Of a stretch of 64,000 nucleotides of DNA, positions 44,450 to 54,085 are shown piece after piece. Below the pieces are notes generated by a model that ran no database searches, had not been told where the DNA came from, and was given only the letters and a program-made list of their open reading frames with translations. Position 1 is the stretch's first letter; each line of letters begins with the position of its first letter. A program made the position numbers and the translations under genes. The stretch is from positions 2,445,501 through 2,509,500 of the forward strand of contig NZ_CP044545.1 in NCBI RefSeq assembly GCF_008935075.1. Direction: 5' to 3'. Source of the DNA: Pradoshia sp. D12 (lineage in GTDB: Bacteria; Bacillota; Bacilli; Bacillales; Pradoshiaceae).

Positions 44450-45865
44450 TTACCGGGTTGTTTGGAAACTGGAAATATACGAGACCGCATGTTTACCAGC
44501 CCGTCGACCAAATACCAGACATCGAAGCACAGATGTACCACCCGGATATTTCCCGTAGTATACGCCTGAAGTTTCACCAACTGCATATAAACCCGGAATA
44601 GCAATATCGTCTCCCGTTAACACCCTTCCATCTGTATCAGTAGCTAATCCGCCATTTGTAAACACATTGCAGCAATGAACTGGGTAAGCAATATAGGGGC
44701 CTTCGTTGATAGGAATGGACCAATTGGATTTATTTAAAGTCAATCCATTGGTTGCTAATCCATCTAACCGGTTATAGATAAATTCACCTTCCGGACAAGC
44801 GCTATTAAATTCCTCCACCGTTTTTACGAGATTCTCTGAATTCACATTTAGTTTTTCGGCCAATTGTTCAATAGAATCAGCGACAACTGCTGGTATATCT
44901 GTCTGAAGTGCTTCTTCATAGTTTGGAATCGAATACATTTTTTGATCTGTAATCATATAGGCAATATGATTTTCACAGGTATAGAAGATTTTACGGGCCA
45001 CTTCTTCATATTGTTCATCAATGGTGGTTACACCCTCATCCGTAAAACGCTCTCCATTTTGATTTACTAAAATAGCATACGGAAACAACATGACTCCGGC
45101 TTCCTCACGTTTACTGCGTGGATCAACCGTTTCAGCGTGGAAGGAATCAAATTGGCCATTCCCCGCTGCCCCAATATTTAAAGCCATTCGAATAGCTTCA
45201 CCTTTATTAAAGAGCCCTCCTTCTGATACGGGAGGTATTTTATGAGCGTCATGGCCTATATACTGGGCCATCATTTCTTTATTTCCCTGAAATCCACCAG
45301 CAGCCAAAACAACAGCATTTGTTTTCAAATGCATACTGCTTCCATCTGCAGAACGTACGAAGATTCCGTTAATAGCTCCTTCATCATTTAGGGACAAATT
45401 CCAGGCTGCTGCTTCATAAATAATTTCTACTCCCAAAGCACGGGCACGCTGACTTAGGGTATCGATGATGGCACGTCCACCCCCAACAGGCAGTAAACGC
45501 GGACGTGAAGCTGTCAAAAACATGGTTGGCAGAAAATCAAAATCCACCCCTTTTGATTCAACCCAACGCAGTGTCGGTCCTGCTTCGCTTTGTAAGGTCT
45601 CTGCATATTCGCGGCCCATCGCTTGATCCGAAAAATTCAACATGTCTTCAACGAAGTTTGGAGCAGGTGTATCAATGTTTTCCATGCGCATATAAGCTGC
45701 TGTCCACCGTGTATTCCCGCCTCGTTTTTCAAATGGCGCACGTTCGAGAATAGCAATTGACATATTTTCTCCTGATTCTTTAGCCTTTTCAGCAGCCGCC
45801 AAAGCCGTGGCTGTTCCGGCTGCACCACAACCAACAATAATTAAATCGTAATCTACTTCAGTCAT
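44450..45865 (-). CDS. FAD-dependent dehydrogenase, TcuA (tricarballylate dehydrogenase)-like
   Basis: 471 residues. FAD motif LIIVGCGAAGTATALAAAEKA, the KRGGNTRWTAAYMRM segment characteristic of TcuA-type enzymes, GGGRAIIDTL, ALAAGGFQGN-type VVLAAGGFQGNKEMMAQYIG, and the C-terminal FTNGGLATDTDGRVL and LYAVGETSGVYYGKYPGG. TcuA oxidises tricarballylate to cis-aconitate; the neighbours do not match a tcuRABC locus, so another polar or ring substrate is more likely. Its ATG overlaps the lyase gene stop by four bases. Confidence 0.85.
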   Translation of the reverse strand: MTEVDYDLIIVGCGAAGTATALAAAEKAKESGENMSIAILERAPFEKRGGNTRWTAAYMRMENIDTPAPNFVEDMLNFSDQAMGREYAETLQSEAGPTLRWVESKGVDFDFLPTMFLTASRPRLLPVGGGRAIIDTLSQRARALGVEIIYEAAAWNLSLNDEGAINGIFVRSADGSSMHLKTNAVVLAAGGFQGNKEMMAQYIGHDAHKIPPVSEGGLFNKGEAIRMALNIGAAGNGQFDSFHAETVDPRSKREEAGVMLFPYAILVNQNGERFTDEGVTTIDEQYEEVARKIFYTCENHIAYMITDQKMYSIPNYEEALQTDIPAVVADSIEQLAEKLNVNSENLVKTVEEFNSACPEGEFIYNRLDGLATNGLTLNKSNWSIPINEGPYIAYPVHCCNVFTNGGLATDTDGRVLTGDDIAIPGLYAVGETSGVYYGKYPGGTSVLRCLVFGRRAGKHAVSYISSFQTTR

Positions 45866-46755
45866 CTGGAATCACCACTTTTTAAAGATTCAGAATATTT
45901 TACTTCCAATTCATTTATTTCATGTAATTTAAATAACTCCTGTCTTGTTTTCCATGAGCATATATAGTCATGAATATTTTCTTGTGATTGGTCCTGCTGC
46001 AACACTCGCAGTGCATCCATTGCCCCTTTAATGGCACCTCGTAACACTGTATTGGCACAAAGCACAATTTTATATCCCATTGCCTGGGCTTCTTCTTTTG
46101 AAATAAGAGGTGTTTTACCGCCTTCCACCAAGTTTAATATTAAAGGAATATCCGGCACTAACTTTGGAATGGATGCTATCTGATCGATGGCAGTTGGTGC
46201 CTCAACAAATATGGCATGTGCACCAGCTTCCTTATACGCATTCGCTCGGTCAACCGCTTCTTCAATCCCATGGACCGCCAGTGCATCTGTACGCGCGATA
46301 ATCGCAAAGTCTTCATCGGCCCGAGCATCAAGGGCTGCTTTTATTTTTCCTATCATCTCCTCTTTAGAGATCACTTCTTTTCCATTAAAATGACCACATT
46401 TTTTGGGCATCACCTGATCCTCGATCTGAATGGCTGCCGCACCGGCACGCTCCAATATTCTGACCGTTCTTTGCATGTTAATGGCATTGCCAAACCCCGT
46501 ATCTGCATCCACTACAAGAGGAACAGTTGTTACATCAGCCATCCAGGCAACTACCTGTGCAATTTCTGTTAACGTGGTTAAACCAACATCGGCCCAACCT
46601 AGCTGGGCATTTGATATTCCTGCACCTGTCGCATATATAGCTCCAAATCCAGCTTCTTCGACTAATCGGGCAGTCATCGCATCATAAGCACCTGGCAAAA
46701 TAAATGTTTCAGAACCATTTAATAAATGTTGAAACTGTTTTGTTTTTGATATCAT
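45862..46755 (-). CDS. isocitrate lyase/PEP mutase family lyase
   Basis: 297 residues of the (beta/alpha)8 PEP mutase/isocitrate lyase superfamily. LPGAYDAMTARLVEEAGFGAIYATG, the Mg-binding VVDADTGFGN, and the lyase loop KKCGHFNGKEV with its catalytic Cys, then ARTDALAVHG. The KxCGH loop points to a C-C lyase (methylisocitrate lyase or dimethylmalate lyase type) rather than a phosphonate mutase. In this operon it could cleave a branched dicarboxylate made from the ring. Confidence 0.85.
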   Translation of the reverse strand: MISKTKQFQHLLNGSETFILPGAYDAMTARLVEEAGFGAIYATGAGISNAQLGWADVGLTTLTEIAQVVAWMADVTTVPLVVDADTGFGNAINMQRTVRILERAGAAAIQIEDQVMPKKCGHFNGKEVISKEEMIGKIKAALDARADEDFAIIARTDALAVHGIEEAVDRANAYKEAGAHAIFVEAPTAIDQIASIPKLVPDIPLILNLVEGGKTPLISKEEAQAMGYKIVLCANTVLRGAIKGAMDALRVLQQDQSQENIHDYICSWKTRQELFKLHEINELEVKYSESLKSGDSR

Positions 46756-46769
46756 ATCAGTTCAATCCC

Positions 46770-47555
46770 TTAACTAATTACTTGTTCATGCTTGGTTACT
46801 CGCTGATGAAAAATGATTGTACAATCTTGATTGGAGAATTCTCGATTAAAAAGTATAGTGTGGCAATCCTGTACATAAATTGTTTGCGAAACCATTCTTA
46901 CTTCAAAAATAATGCTTACATAATACAGACCTTTTTCAGGAAGTGTATAGTACGGCGCAACGCCTTCTTTAAAGGAGTATTTGACTTGATAAGGCTTGCC
47001 CAGTAACTTTGTGACGGTGTCGATCTGACCATTTTGAAGAAGTTCCCGGATGTTGGTTGAACTCACCTTTGAGCCATACATCTCAAACTTTTCAACAACT
47101 TCAATACCAATCTTAAACTGACTGTGCGGGGCAATCGTATGAATGGTGCCAGCTCCCCTTTTACCATAGGTGTAATCAAAGCCAGCCACAGCATGTTTCA
47201 CTTGCATCTTCACTAAATATTCTTGTACAAATGTTTCTGGTGAAAGAGCAGCAAAGTCCTTCGTGAACTCAGTAATATAAAAAATATCTACACCCAACTC
47301 TTTTAGCCGCTCTGCCTTTTGTTCCATTGGCATTAAATAATCAACTTCCTGGTTTGAAAACACCGTTTTGGGGTGTGGAAAGAAACTCATTACGGCAAGA
47401 GAACAATCTTTCTCATTTGCTATTTCTTTAGCACGCATAATTACTTTTTGATGACCTCTATGAACTCCATCAAAAAATCCTAAAGCCATGACATTCTGCT
47501 GACTATTCTCCTGCACTATGGATAGATTTTTCTCGTTGACAATAATCGTTTTCAT
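46770..47555 (-). CDS. stand-alone FAD synthetase (RibF N-terminal domain)
   Basis: 261 residues. The FMN adenylyltransferase half of RibF is complete: GFFDGVHRGHQKVI, FFPHPKTVF, GFDYTYGKRGAG and SSTNIRELL. What follows (LLGKPYQVKYSF then LPEKGLYYVSI) resembles the start of a riboflavin kinase domain, but the kinase GxPTAN motif is missing and the domain is short, so it should only convert FMN to FAD. Bacillus cells already own a bifunctional RibF. A second copy inside an operon of flavoenzymes suggests local supply of FAD. Confidence 0.82.
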   Translation of the reverse strand: MKTIIVNEKNLSIVQENSQQNVMALGFFDGVHRGHQKVIMRAKEIANEKDCSLAVMSFFPHPKTVFSNQEVDYLMPMEQKAERLKELGVDIFYITEFTKDFAALSPETFVQEYLVKMQVKHAVAGFDYTYGKRGAGTIHTIAPHSQFKIGIEVVEKFEMYGSKVSSTNIRELLQNGQIDTVTKLLGKPYQVKYSFKEGVAPYYTLPEKGLYYVSIIFEVRMVSQTIYVQDCHTILFNREFSNQDCTIIFHQRVTKHEQVIS

Positions 47556-47579
47556 ATTCCTCCCCTGCCTTTTTAGGTA

Positions 47580-48530
47580 TTACCGCGCTTCGATAGTAAT
47601 ATTGTTAAGCTCTTTATCCTGGACGGTATCTCCCCAATATGTGTTACATAATGAGCGTTCTTCCAATGTCCATTCAACCGGCTCCCAGTCTGGTTCAAAA
47701 ATTAAATAACTGCCGGAAAACAGTTCCACCCGGCAGCCACTGCCCGGGTCCATGACATATAAGTAAATTGCTTGTGATGCACCATGTTTTCCAGGACCGA
47801 TAAACGTCATTCCGTTTTCTTTTAAAATATCAGCTGCACGTAAAATATCCTGCGAATCATCCAACCAGTATGAAATATGGTGTAGGCGTGCAGGGGTTGG
47901 TAACGTGTCTTTCTTTAATAAGGCAACATCATGTACCAATGCGGTAACACTTAACCATCCTGCCAAAATCCCCTCATCCCCACGCATATACTCTCTCATA
48001 TTGAATCCTAAGACATCGATTAAAAAGTCATAAGATTGATCAGCATCAGTAGATGTGTGTATATTAACATGATCAAAACGACGTGGAGAGATCCCTTTCC
48101 TCCATGACTTATAAACTTGATTTTTCAAAACGGAAGCATGCCCATTGAGTGCCTTTGGCTTTTCAACATCATAATACAATTCAAAAGTATGGCCACTTGG
48201 CATTTTAAAACGTATGGACTCTCCAATACCTACTGTTGTCCCTTTTGGATATTCTGTTACTTCAACCTCTTGATCTGCCAGCAGCTGTTTAAATCCCTGC
48301 AGACATTGAGGTGTTTTTGTACGCCAGCCGATCCGCTTAATGTAACCGCTGTCACCAGCTTCGACACTTAATGTATGATGTTGAAAATCACTGTACGCGC
48401 GTAAATAATGGACACCATCTACTTCTTCTGTTTCTTCCAAACCAATGACTTCTTTAAAAAAGAATAATGACTTCTCTAAATCACTTGTCACAAGTGCAAC
48501 ATGCCCAAGCTTTGCAATTTCCGGCTTCAT
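47580..48530 (-). CDS. type I extradiol ring-cleavage dioxygenase (copy 1, operon 2)
   Basis: 316 residues, two VOC modules. The iron-binding facial triad is readable as His in RRFDHVNIH (154 from this start), His in LHHISYW (218) and Glu in RVELFSG (269), the positions of BphC-type catechol 2,3-dioxygenases. C-terminal YLIFEPDWEPV is shared with the copies at 53.1 and 58.6 kb. Start chosen at 48530, which gives the same length as those copies; the ATG at 48539 lies only two bases from aaggagg. Unlike the other copies it has no hydroxylase or hydrolase beside it. Confidence 0.86.
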   Translation of the reverse strand: MKPEIAKLGHVALVTSDLEKSLFFFKEVIGLEETEEVDGVHYLRAYSDFQHHTLSVEAGDSGYIKRIGWRTKTPQCLQGFKQLLADQEVEVTEYPKGTTVGIGESIRFKMPSGHTFELYYDVEKPKALNGHASVLKNQVYKSWRKGISPRRFDHVNIHTSTDADQSYDFLIDVLGFNMREYMRGDEGILAGWLSVTALVHDVALLKKDTLPTPARLHHISYWLDDSQDILRAADILKENGMTFIGPGKHGASQAIYLYVMDPGSGCRVELFSGSYLIFEPDWEPVEWTLEERSLCNTYWGDTVQDKELNNITIEAR

Positions 48531-48671
48531 CTTCTCCATGACCTCCTTGCTACAATTCTATTTATCTGAGCCTTCCGCTTACTTCGTTTTAATCTTACAA
48601 AACAACAATACGGATAGCTACACAGCATTTTTCTTAAAACTAATTGATTTTCCATAAAAATATACCGAATT

Positions 48672-49625
48672 TTATCTCTTACTATTTTCATTATTCAGTG
48701 CAAATTCATAGTTTGCTACACCGATAGATTCAATCTTCATTTGTAATAAATAACCCGCAAACGGTTCCTGCTTCACTTTTTCTTCAGAAAGTGGTTCATA
48801 GGCCGTGGTAACAAATAAGGTATCCATTTTCTCTCCGCCAATCGTACACGAAGATATATGGGATAAGGGAATCACAATTTCCTTAATAACCTGCATCTTC
48901 CTCGGATTGATACAAACAATACGAGTCGGCTTTTTTGAAATGGATGCCACAATTCCACCTTTAAAAAGGGAAACCCACAAGTTTCCCTCTCCATCTACTG
49001 CCATGCCAGCAGGAAACCCTTCATCCATCTCAAATGTATACACAATTTTTTCAAATTGAATCTGATCGTTTTCCATAAGTTGATATTGGTAAATAGAGTA
49101 TTTCGACGAATCAATATGATAAAATTTATTTGTTTTCCTGTCCCAATCTAATCCATTAGATAGCGTGATTCCATCCACTTGTACTGAAACATTACCGAAC
49201 GTATTTATACAATATAATTTTGAATTCGAAAAAGGATATTGCGAAAAGGCAGTATGAGGTGATTCTTTAAAGCTTTTAAAAAAGCCATCCGATGAACCAA
49301 CCCAAATTTGTCCATCAGGTCCACACTTTCCATCATTTAAATAACACATATTATTCCATGATTCCTGTATAACAAAAGGAGACTTAATTCCCTGTTTAAA
49401 GTTTAAATGATATAAACCGTCTTTATATATACCAATAAATCTTCCATCCTTTAATGGAATGATCGCCTTAATCCAGCCTAAAGCATCATATACATTCTCT
49501 TGTTCAGTTGCGGGATTATACGTAATAATTCGTTTAGAAGCGATATCCAGCCACATAATTCCATACGCTTCGTGCCAAATGGGGCCTTTACCAAATTTGG
49601 CACGATACTGTCCACATTTTTTCAT
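48672..49625 (-). CDS. SMP-30/gluconolactonase family lactonase
   Basis: 317 residues, six-bladed propeller of the SMP-30/gluconolactonase/LRE family: the metal Glu in KGPIWHEAYGIMWLDI, NGLDWDRKTNKFYHIDS (Asn and Asp ligands) and PAGMAVDGEGNLWVSLF. Members hydrolyse sugar lactones, dihydrocoumarin or other lactones. As first gene of operon 2, it may open a lactone ring of the growth substrate or of an intermediate. aggtgatg precedes the ATG. Confidence 0.85.
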   Translation of the reverse strand: MKKCGQYRAKFGKGPIWHEAYGIMWLDIASKRIITYNPATEQENVYDALGWIKAIIPLKDGRFIGIYKDGLYHLNFKQGIKSPFVIQESWNNMCYLNDGKCGPDGQIWVGSSDGFFKSFKESPHTAFSQYPFSNSKLYCINTFGNVSVQVDGITLSNGLDWDRKTNKFYHIDSSKYSIYQYQLMENDQIQFEKIVYTFEMDEGFPAGMAVDGEGNLWVSLFKGGIVASISKKPTRIVCINPRKMQVIKEIVIPLSHISSCTIGGEKMDTLFVTTAYEPLSEEKVKQEPFAGYLLQMKIESIGVANYEFALNNENSKR

Positions 49626-49880
49626 ATTTTCATCACCTACGTTTATGGATAGTGTGTCAATTTAATCGAAGTTCTTCTATTCACCATCCCTCATTAAAAT
49701 TTAACTGCATGAAATCCATTTACTCGGATGTCCGTGCCTTACAGAAGCCATCATCACCATAATCTAAAAACCAGTAAAGTATTTCCCCTACCACCTGAAA
49801 CCTTATCTGCCAATTAATCTTACAAATGGTAAAATTCTTAGCGGAACTACCATTCATGATTCAAAAAATCGATAGAATTT
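49626..49880. other. promoter region of catabolic operon 2
   Basis: About 250 bp without a gene, between the operon 1 terminator and the first gene of operon 2. I see no firm promoter: a ttgaca at 49656-49661 (minus) is too close to the start codon for a normal leader. No copy of the aatctggcat repeat was found. Confidence 0.5.
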
Positions 49881-49922
49881 GAAAAAAGAAGAAAGATCGC
49901 TAATTAATCTTCCTTCTTTTCT
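49881..49922 (-). terminator. terminator of catabolic operon 1
   Basis: gaaggaagat and atctttcttc (one wobble) form a 10-bp stem followed on the minus strand by tttttt. Confidence 0.8.
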
Positions 49923-49941
49923 CTTAGAGATTGCTATAGAT

Positions 49942-50943
49942 CTATTTAGCTAACATTAATTGCTGGGCAACTTCATAAATAAGATCCTCTTGTCCCCCAA
50001 CCGTTTTGCGTTCACCCAATTCTATTAAAATCTCTCGTTCGTCCACTCCAAATTGTCGGGCAGCTTTTTCTGTATGTAATAAGAAGCTTGAGTAAACTCC
50101 CGCATAGCCCATAATAAGGCTGGAACCTGAGATTTCTTGCGGTCTTGGCAGGATGGGCGCAACCATCTTATTGGCAACATCGATTATGTTATATAAATCA
50201 ACACCCGTTTGAATACCAAGTCTTTGCAAAACAGCTACCAGGACTTCTGTTTGTGTATTGCCGCTGCCCGCCCCAAGTGCACGTAGTGAGCCGTCGATAT
50301 ACGTGGCACCTGCTTCAATCGCGGCTAATGAATTAGCCATAGCCAGAGATAGATTGTTATGTGCATGGAAACCAATTTCAATTCCGACATTTTCTTTCAA
50401 TGCACGGATCCGCTCTGTCACCTGATGAGGTAACATATTTCCTGCCGAATCGGTCACATATACGATCTCAGCTCCATAGCTCTCAAATAATTGAGCCTGC
50501 TTCACGATAACATCTGTCGGTGCCATATGGGCCATCATTAAAAAACCAACCGTTTTCAAACCTAATTCACGGCTCATGGCTATATGTTGCGCTCCAATAT
50601 CAGCTTCCGTTACATGTGTCGCAATTCTTGCCATTTTAGCACCTGCTTTTACCGCCTCTTTCAGGTCATCTTTAATCCCAATTCCCGGAATGAGTAACAC
50701 AGCCACTTTTGCATTGGTGCATTCTTCTACCGCAGCTTCTATTAATTTCAGTTCATCAACCGCAGATAGACCATATTGCAGACTTGAACCACCTAGTCCA
50801 TCTCCATGTGCCACTTCGAAATATTCAATATTCGCTCGCTCCAGACCACTCGCAATATTCCGGACTTGTTGCTCTGTGAAAGCATGTTTCATTGAATGGC
50901 TCCCATCACGTAAGGATACGTCTAATACGTGAATATCTCTCAT
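49942..50943 (-). CDS. dmpG: 4-hydroxy-2-oxovalerate aldolase
   Basis: Splits 4-hydroxy-2-oxovalerate (or a longer homologue) to pyruvate and an aldehyde, the last carbon-splitting step of the meta pathway. 333 residues with the metal and catalytic run [22 protein letters not shown], and the metal pair H193/H195 in FHAHNN. It forms a channelling complex with the acylating acetaldehyde dehydrogenase, whose gene overlaps its start by four bases. Confidence 0.95.
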   Translation of the reverse strand: MRDIHVLDVSLRDGSHSMKHAFTEQQVRNIASGLERANIEYFEVAHGDGLGGSSLQYGLSAVDELKLIEAAVEECTNAKVAVLLIPGIGIKDDLKEAVKAGAKMARIATHVTEADIGAQHIAMSRELGLKTVGFLMMAHMAPTDVIVKQAQLFESYGAEIVYVTDSAGNMLPHQVTERIRALKENVGIEIGFHAHNNLSLAMANSLAAIEAGATYIDGSLRALGAGSGNTQTEVLVAVLQRLGIQTGVDLYNIIDVANKMVAPILPRPQEISGSSLIMGYAGVYSSFLLHTEKAARQFGVDEREILIELGERKTVGGQEDLIYEVAQQLMLAK

Positions 50944-51827
50944 GAAATAGCACCTCCCTGCATCACAATGTTCTTCGCCATTTCATTAGCTACACGGGCA
51001 GCCGCAGCTGTCATTATATCCAGATTCCCAGAATAGGAAGGGAAGAAATCTCCTGCACCCTCTACTTCGAGGAATACAGAAACCTTATTCCCTTCAAAAA
51101 TAGGTTCTCCCCGCAGCCGATAACCAGGTACATATTGTTGAACTTCTTTAATCATTGTTTGAATGGACTGTGTAATTTCCGCTTCCTGTCCTGACGCTTC
51201 CACAATGGCATGAACCGTATCGCGCATGATAATCGGCGGTTCTGCTGGATTTAATATAATGATTGCTTTACCTTTCTTAGCTCCTCCGACAACTTCTATT
51301 GCTTTAGAGGTTGTCCTTGTAAATTCATCAATATTGGCGCGTGTGCCAGGTCCTGCACTTTTACTTGCGACTGTTGCTATAATTTCTGCATATTCTACAG
51401 GAACAATCCGGCCAATTGCATGAACGATTGGTATCGTAGCCTGGCCTCCGCAAGTTACCAAATTGACATTATCCTTATCTAAATGTTCCATTAAATTAAC
51501 CGGCGGCACCATGTATGGTCCAATTGCCGCCGGTGTTAAATCAATCATTTTCTTTCCCGCTGATTTAACAGCTTCATAATTTGCCTTGTGAGCATAAGCG
51601 CTTGTTGCATCAAAAACGATATCGACCAGTTCCATTTTTTCAGATAAACCCTCAATACCGTTATCAATTGTGACATATCCCCGGTCACGGGCTCGCTTTA
51701 AACCTTCCGATTCAGGATCAATCCCGACCATAACTGACATTTCCAAAGCATCGCATCGTTCGATTTTATACATTAAATCTGTCCCGATATTTCCTGAACC
51801 AATGATTCCTACTTTCAACTTTTCCAT
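50940..51827 (-). CDS. dmpF: acetaldehyde dehydrogenase (acylating)
   Basis: Converts the aldehyde released by the aldolase to acyl-CoA with NAD and CoA. 295 residues, shorter by about ten than the pseudomonad enzymes, with the Rossmann motif [21 protein letters not shown], and the catalytic Cys126 in [11 protein letters not shown]. It couples to the aldolase gene (ATGA overlap) and lies ten bases after the hydratase. Confidence 0.95.
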   Translation of the reverse strand: MEKLKVGIIGSGNIGTDLMYKIERCDALEMSVMVGIDPESEGLKRARDRGYVTIDNGIEGLSEKMELVDIVFDATSAYAHKANYEAVKSAGKKMIDLTPAAIGPYMVPPVNLMEHLDKDNVNLVTCGGQATIPIVHAIGRIVPVEYAEIIATVASKSAGPGTRANIDEFTRTTSKAIEVVGGAKKGKAIIILNPAEPPIIMRDTVHAIVEASGQEAEITQSIQTMIKEVQQYVPGYRLRGEPIFEGNKVSVFLEVEGAGDFFPSYSGNLDIMTAAAARVANEMAKNIVMQGGAIS

Positions 51828-51836
51828 ATGCTCACC

Positions 51837-52607
51837 TCATTCCGTAAAAGATAGTTTCACTTCTCCATAGGAACCAAAATCCACTTCAAAGACATCTCCT
51901 GATTCAAATGGTACCGCAGCCGTAATCGCACCGGCTAAAATAAAATGCCCTGCCTTCAAAGTAATATCATAGTCTGCAAGCATATTGGCCAACCAGGCCA
52001 CCGCTTTGGCCGGATTTCCCATCACTGCACTGCTCATACCTTCATCAAATACTTCACCATTCTTCTTGGCGACAACTCGAATATTAGCTAATTGCTCCAA
52101 TGAAGGCACAGGGTGTTTTTCCCCCAATACTGCACCGGCAGAGGATCCATTATCTGCAACCGTATCCTGAAATTTAAATTGCCAATTCTTAATACGGCTA
52201 TCAATGATTTCAATGGCAGGGACAATTGCCTCAGTCGCTGCCAAAACTTGTTCACTGGTCACATCAGGACCTTTTAAATCTTCCTTCAAAACAAAGGCCA
52301 GCTCAAATTCAACTTTCGGTTCAATAAATTGAGAAACCGAAAGTGTCTGTCTATTTTCAAATACCATCGTATTTAAAATATGCCCAAAATCAGGAGTATC
52401 GACATTAAACATCGTTTGCATAACTTTACTTGTTAAACCAATCTTCATTCCTACCAAATGTGCATCTTTTAACTTCTCATTAATTTGCAAAAGCTGAATA
52501 CGATAAGCATCGTCAACCGAGAGATCGGTTGACGATGTAAAAGGTTCAATCGGTGTTTTCAAACGTTCAGCTACAAGTAAATCGAAAGCTGCTTTTTGAA
52601 TATCCAA
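51837..52607 (-). CDS. mhpD: 2-hydroxypenta-2,4-dienoate hydratase
   Basis: Adds water to 2-hydroxypenta-2,4-dienoate to give 4-hydroxy-2-oxovalerate. 256 residues of the MhpD/DmpE/FahA-like fold: [27 protein letters not shown] with the metal Glu residues, [23 protein letters not shown], and AVAWLANML. The start is TTG at 52607 after aaggagg. It opens the lower-pathway block hydratase-dehydrogenase-aldolase. Confidence 0.94.
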   Translation of the reverse strand: MDIQKAAFDLLVAERLKTPIEPFTSSTDLSVDDAYRIQLLQINEKLKDAHLVGMKIGLTSKVMQTMFNVDTPDFGHILNTMVFENRQTLSVSQFIEPKVEFELAFVLKEDLKGPDVTSEQVLAATEAIVPAIEIIDSRIKNWQFKFQDTVADNGSSAGAVLGEKHPVPSLEQLANIRVVAKKNGEVFDEGMSSAVMGNPAKAVAWLANMLADYDITLKAGHFILAGAITAAVPFESGDVFEVDFGSYGEVKLSFTE

Positions 52608-52621
52608 TTTACATGGCCTCC

Positions 52622-53092
52622 TTAAACGGTTACAGACTCTAATAACCTGTATTGCCCCGCAAAGAATACAAGGGGATTTTTATCTTCAAGCTGGATTGCC
52701 CGGACTTTACCAATAAATAAGGTATGGTCTCCTTCAACATACTCTGAAACAACGTCACAACTAATCTGTGCCAAAACACCGCTTAATACCGGAACATCCG
52801 CCAATCGATCAAATGTAATAGCAGCACCGTCTTTCTTCTGTCCAGCAAAAATCATTGAATAGTCTTGTTGATCCTCTGCCAGAATATTGACCGCAAACTG
52901 TTTACTTTCACGGATTTTATTTAAACAACGCGCTTTTTCACCGATTGAAATGACAACCAATTTCGGATCGAGTGAGACGGACATAAATGCATTTGCTGTC
53001 ATACCGTGAGCCTGTCCTTCATGCTCTGTTGTTATGACGGTCACGCCCGTAGCAAACTTACTCATTGCATTTCGAAATAAACGATCATCCAT
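52622..53092 (-). CDS. flavin reductase partner of the hydroxylases (HsaB/HpaC type)
   Basis: 156 residues of the flavin reductase-like FMN-binding family: FRNAMSKFATGVTVITTEHEGQAHGMTANAFMSVSLDP is the N-terminal core (residues 6-43), and GDHTLFIGKVRAI lies near the end. It should supply reduced flavin to the two acyl-CoA-dehydrogenase-like hydroxylases, as HsaB does for HsaA. The start at 53092 has aaggaggt upstream; the longer frame to 53239 would run into the dioxygenase gene. Confidence 0.88.
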   Translation of the reverse strand: MDDRLFRNAMSKFATGVTVITTEHEGQAHGMTANAFMSVSLDPKLVVISIGEKARCLNKIRESKQFAVNILAEDQQDYSMIFAGQKKDGAAITFDRLADVPVLSGVLAQISCDVVSEYVEGDHTLFIGKVRAIQLEDKNPLVFFAGQYRLLESVTV

Positions 53093-53108
53093 TTGGTTAA
53101 CCTCCTTT

Positions 53109-54062
53109 TTATGCTTTAATGGTTGGATTGTTTTCAGTATTGGCGTCCATTTGGTCTCCCCAATAGGTGAAACCAATCTCCATTTCTTCGACTGTCCAAC
53201 GAATTGGCTCCCAATCCGGTTCAAAAATGAGATAACCATTTGTGAAGATCTCCAGCCTTACCCCACTGCCTGGATCAATGGCATAAATATACATAGCCTG
53301 CGAGATTCCGTGCTTCCCTGGTCCTTTGAAGTAAATTCCATTCTCCTTCAAAATATCAGCTGCACGCAATAAATCCTGTGCGTTATCCAACCAATAGGCA
53401 ATATGGTGAACTTCATGTGTGGATGGTGAATTCGGATCAAAGCTAAATGCAATATCATGGACAAGCGGTGTCACACTTAACCAGGCACCTACATAGGTAC
53501 CGTCCGGTGCTTCTACATATTCCCGTAAATTGAAACCTAAGTGTTCTTGCATAAAACCGGATAGCTCGTTAGCCGGAAGAGAGCTTAATAGATTAACATG
53601 GTCAATCCTTCGGGGTGAAACCCCACGATTCCAAGACTTATGTGTTTGGTTTTTTAATACAGAACGTGTTTCAGGTGAAGCCAAGGTTTTTTCCATATCG
53701 AAGTAAATTTCAAATGTATGATTACTAGGGAGTTTAAAGCGAAATGCCTTCCCCTGTCCTTTTTCTGCCCCTTCTTCTACCCATTCGATTGTCATACCAC
53801 TATTTTGCAACTGCTCCGCAAATAGATCCACATCTTCACGACGTTTTGTACGCCAGGCAATATGATCCAAATGGGATTCTTCTCCTGCACGAATCGTTAA
53901 TGTATGATGCTCAAAATCCCCCCAAGCACGCAAATAATGCACACCATCCTGAACATCTGTTTCTTCCAAACCAATAACTTCTTTAAAGAACCATAATGAT
54001 TTCTCTAAATCTGTACTTACTAATCCAAAATGCCCTAATTTTGAAATTTCCGGTTTACTCAT
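53109..54062 (-). CDS. type I extradiol ring-cleavage dioxygenase (copy 2)
   Basis: 317 residues, two VOC modules. The iron ligands are H155 (RRIDHVNLL), H220 (VHHIAYW) and E271 (RLEIFTN). It shares SVLKNQTHKSWNRGVSPRR and YLIFEPDWEP with the other two copies but differs in the substrate-facing region around residues 160-215. Together with the hydroxylase at 54.1 kb and hydrolase at 55.3 kb it forms one ring-opening module. Confidence 0.9.
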   Translation of the reverse strand: MSKPEISKLGHFGLVSTDLEKSLWFFKEVIGLEETDVQDGVHYLRAWGDFEHHTLTIRAGEESHLDHIAWRTKRREDVDLFAEQLQNSGMTIEWVEEGAEKGQGKAFRFKLPSNHTFEIYFDMEKTLASPETRSVLKNQTHKSWNRGVSPRRIDHVNLLSSLPANELSGFMQEHLGFNLREYVEAPDGTYVGAWLSVTPLVHDIAFSFDPNSPSTHEVHHIAYWLDNAQDLLRAADILKENGIYFKGPGKHGISQAMYIYAIDPGSGVRLEIFTNGYLIFEPDWEPIRWTVEEMEIGFTYWGDQMDANTENNPTIKA

Positions 54063-54085
54063 TTTCCCTACCTCCTATTTATCAA

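Noticed and set aside
41013-49625. Tricarballylate utilisation locus
   Set aside because: One protein resembles TcuA, but there is no TcuB, TcuC or TcuR, and the neighbours are ring-cleavage type enzymes.
53093-53239. Longer flavin reductase start
   Set aside because: It would read backwards into the dioxygenase gene; the ATG at 53092 has a perfect aaggaggt site.
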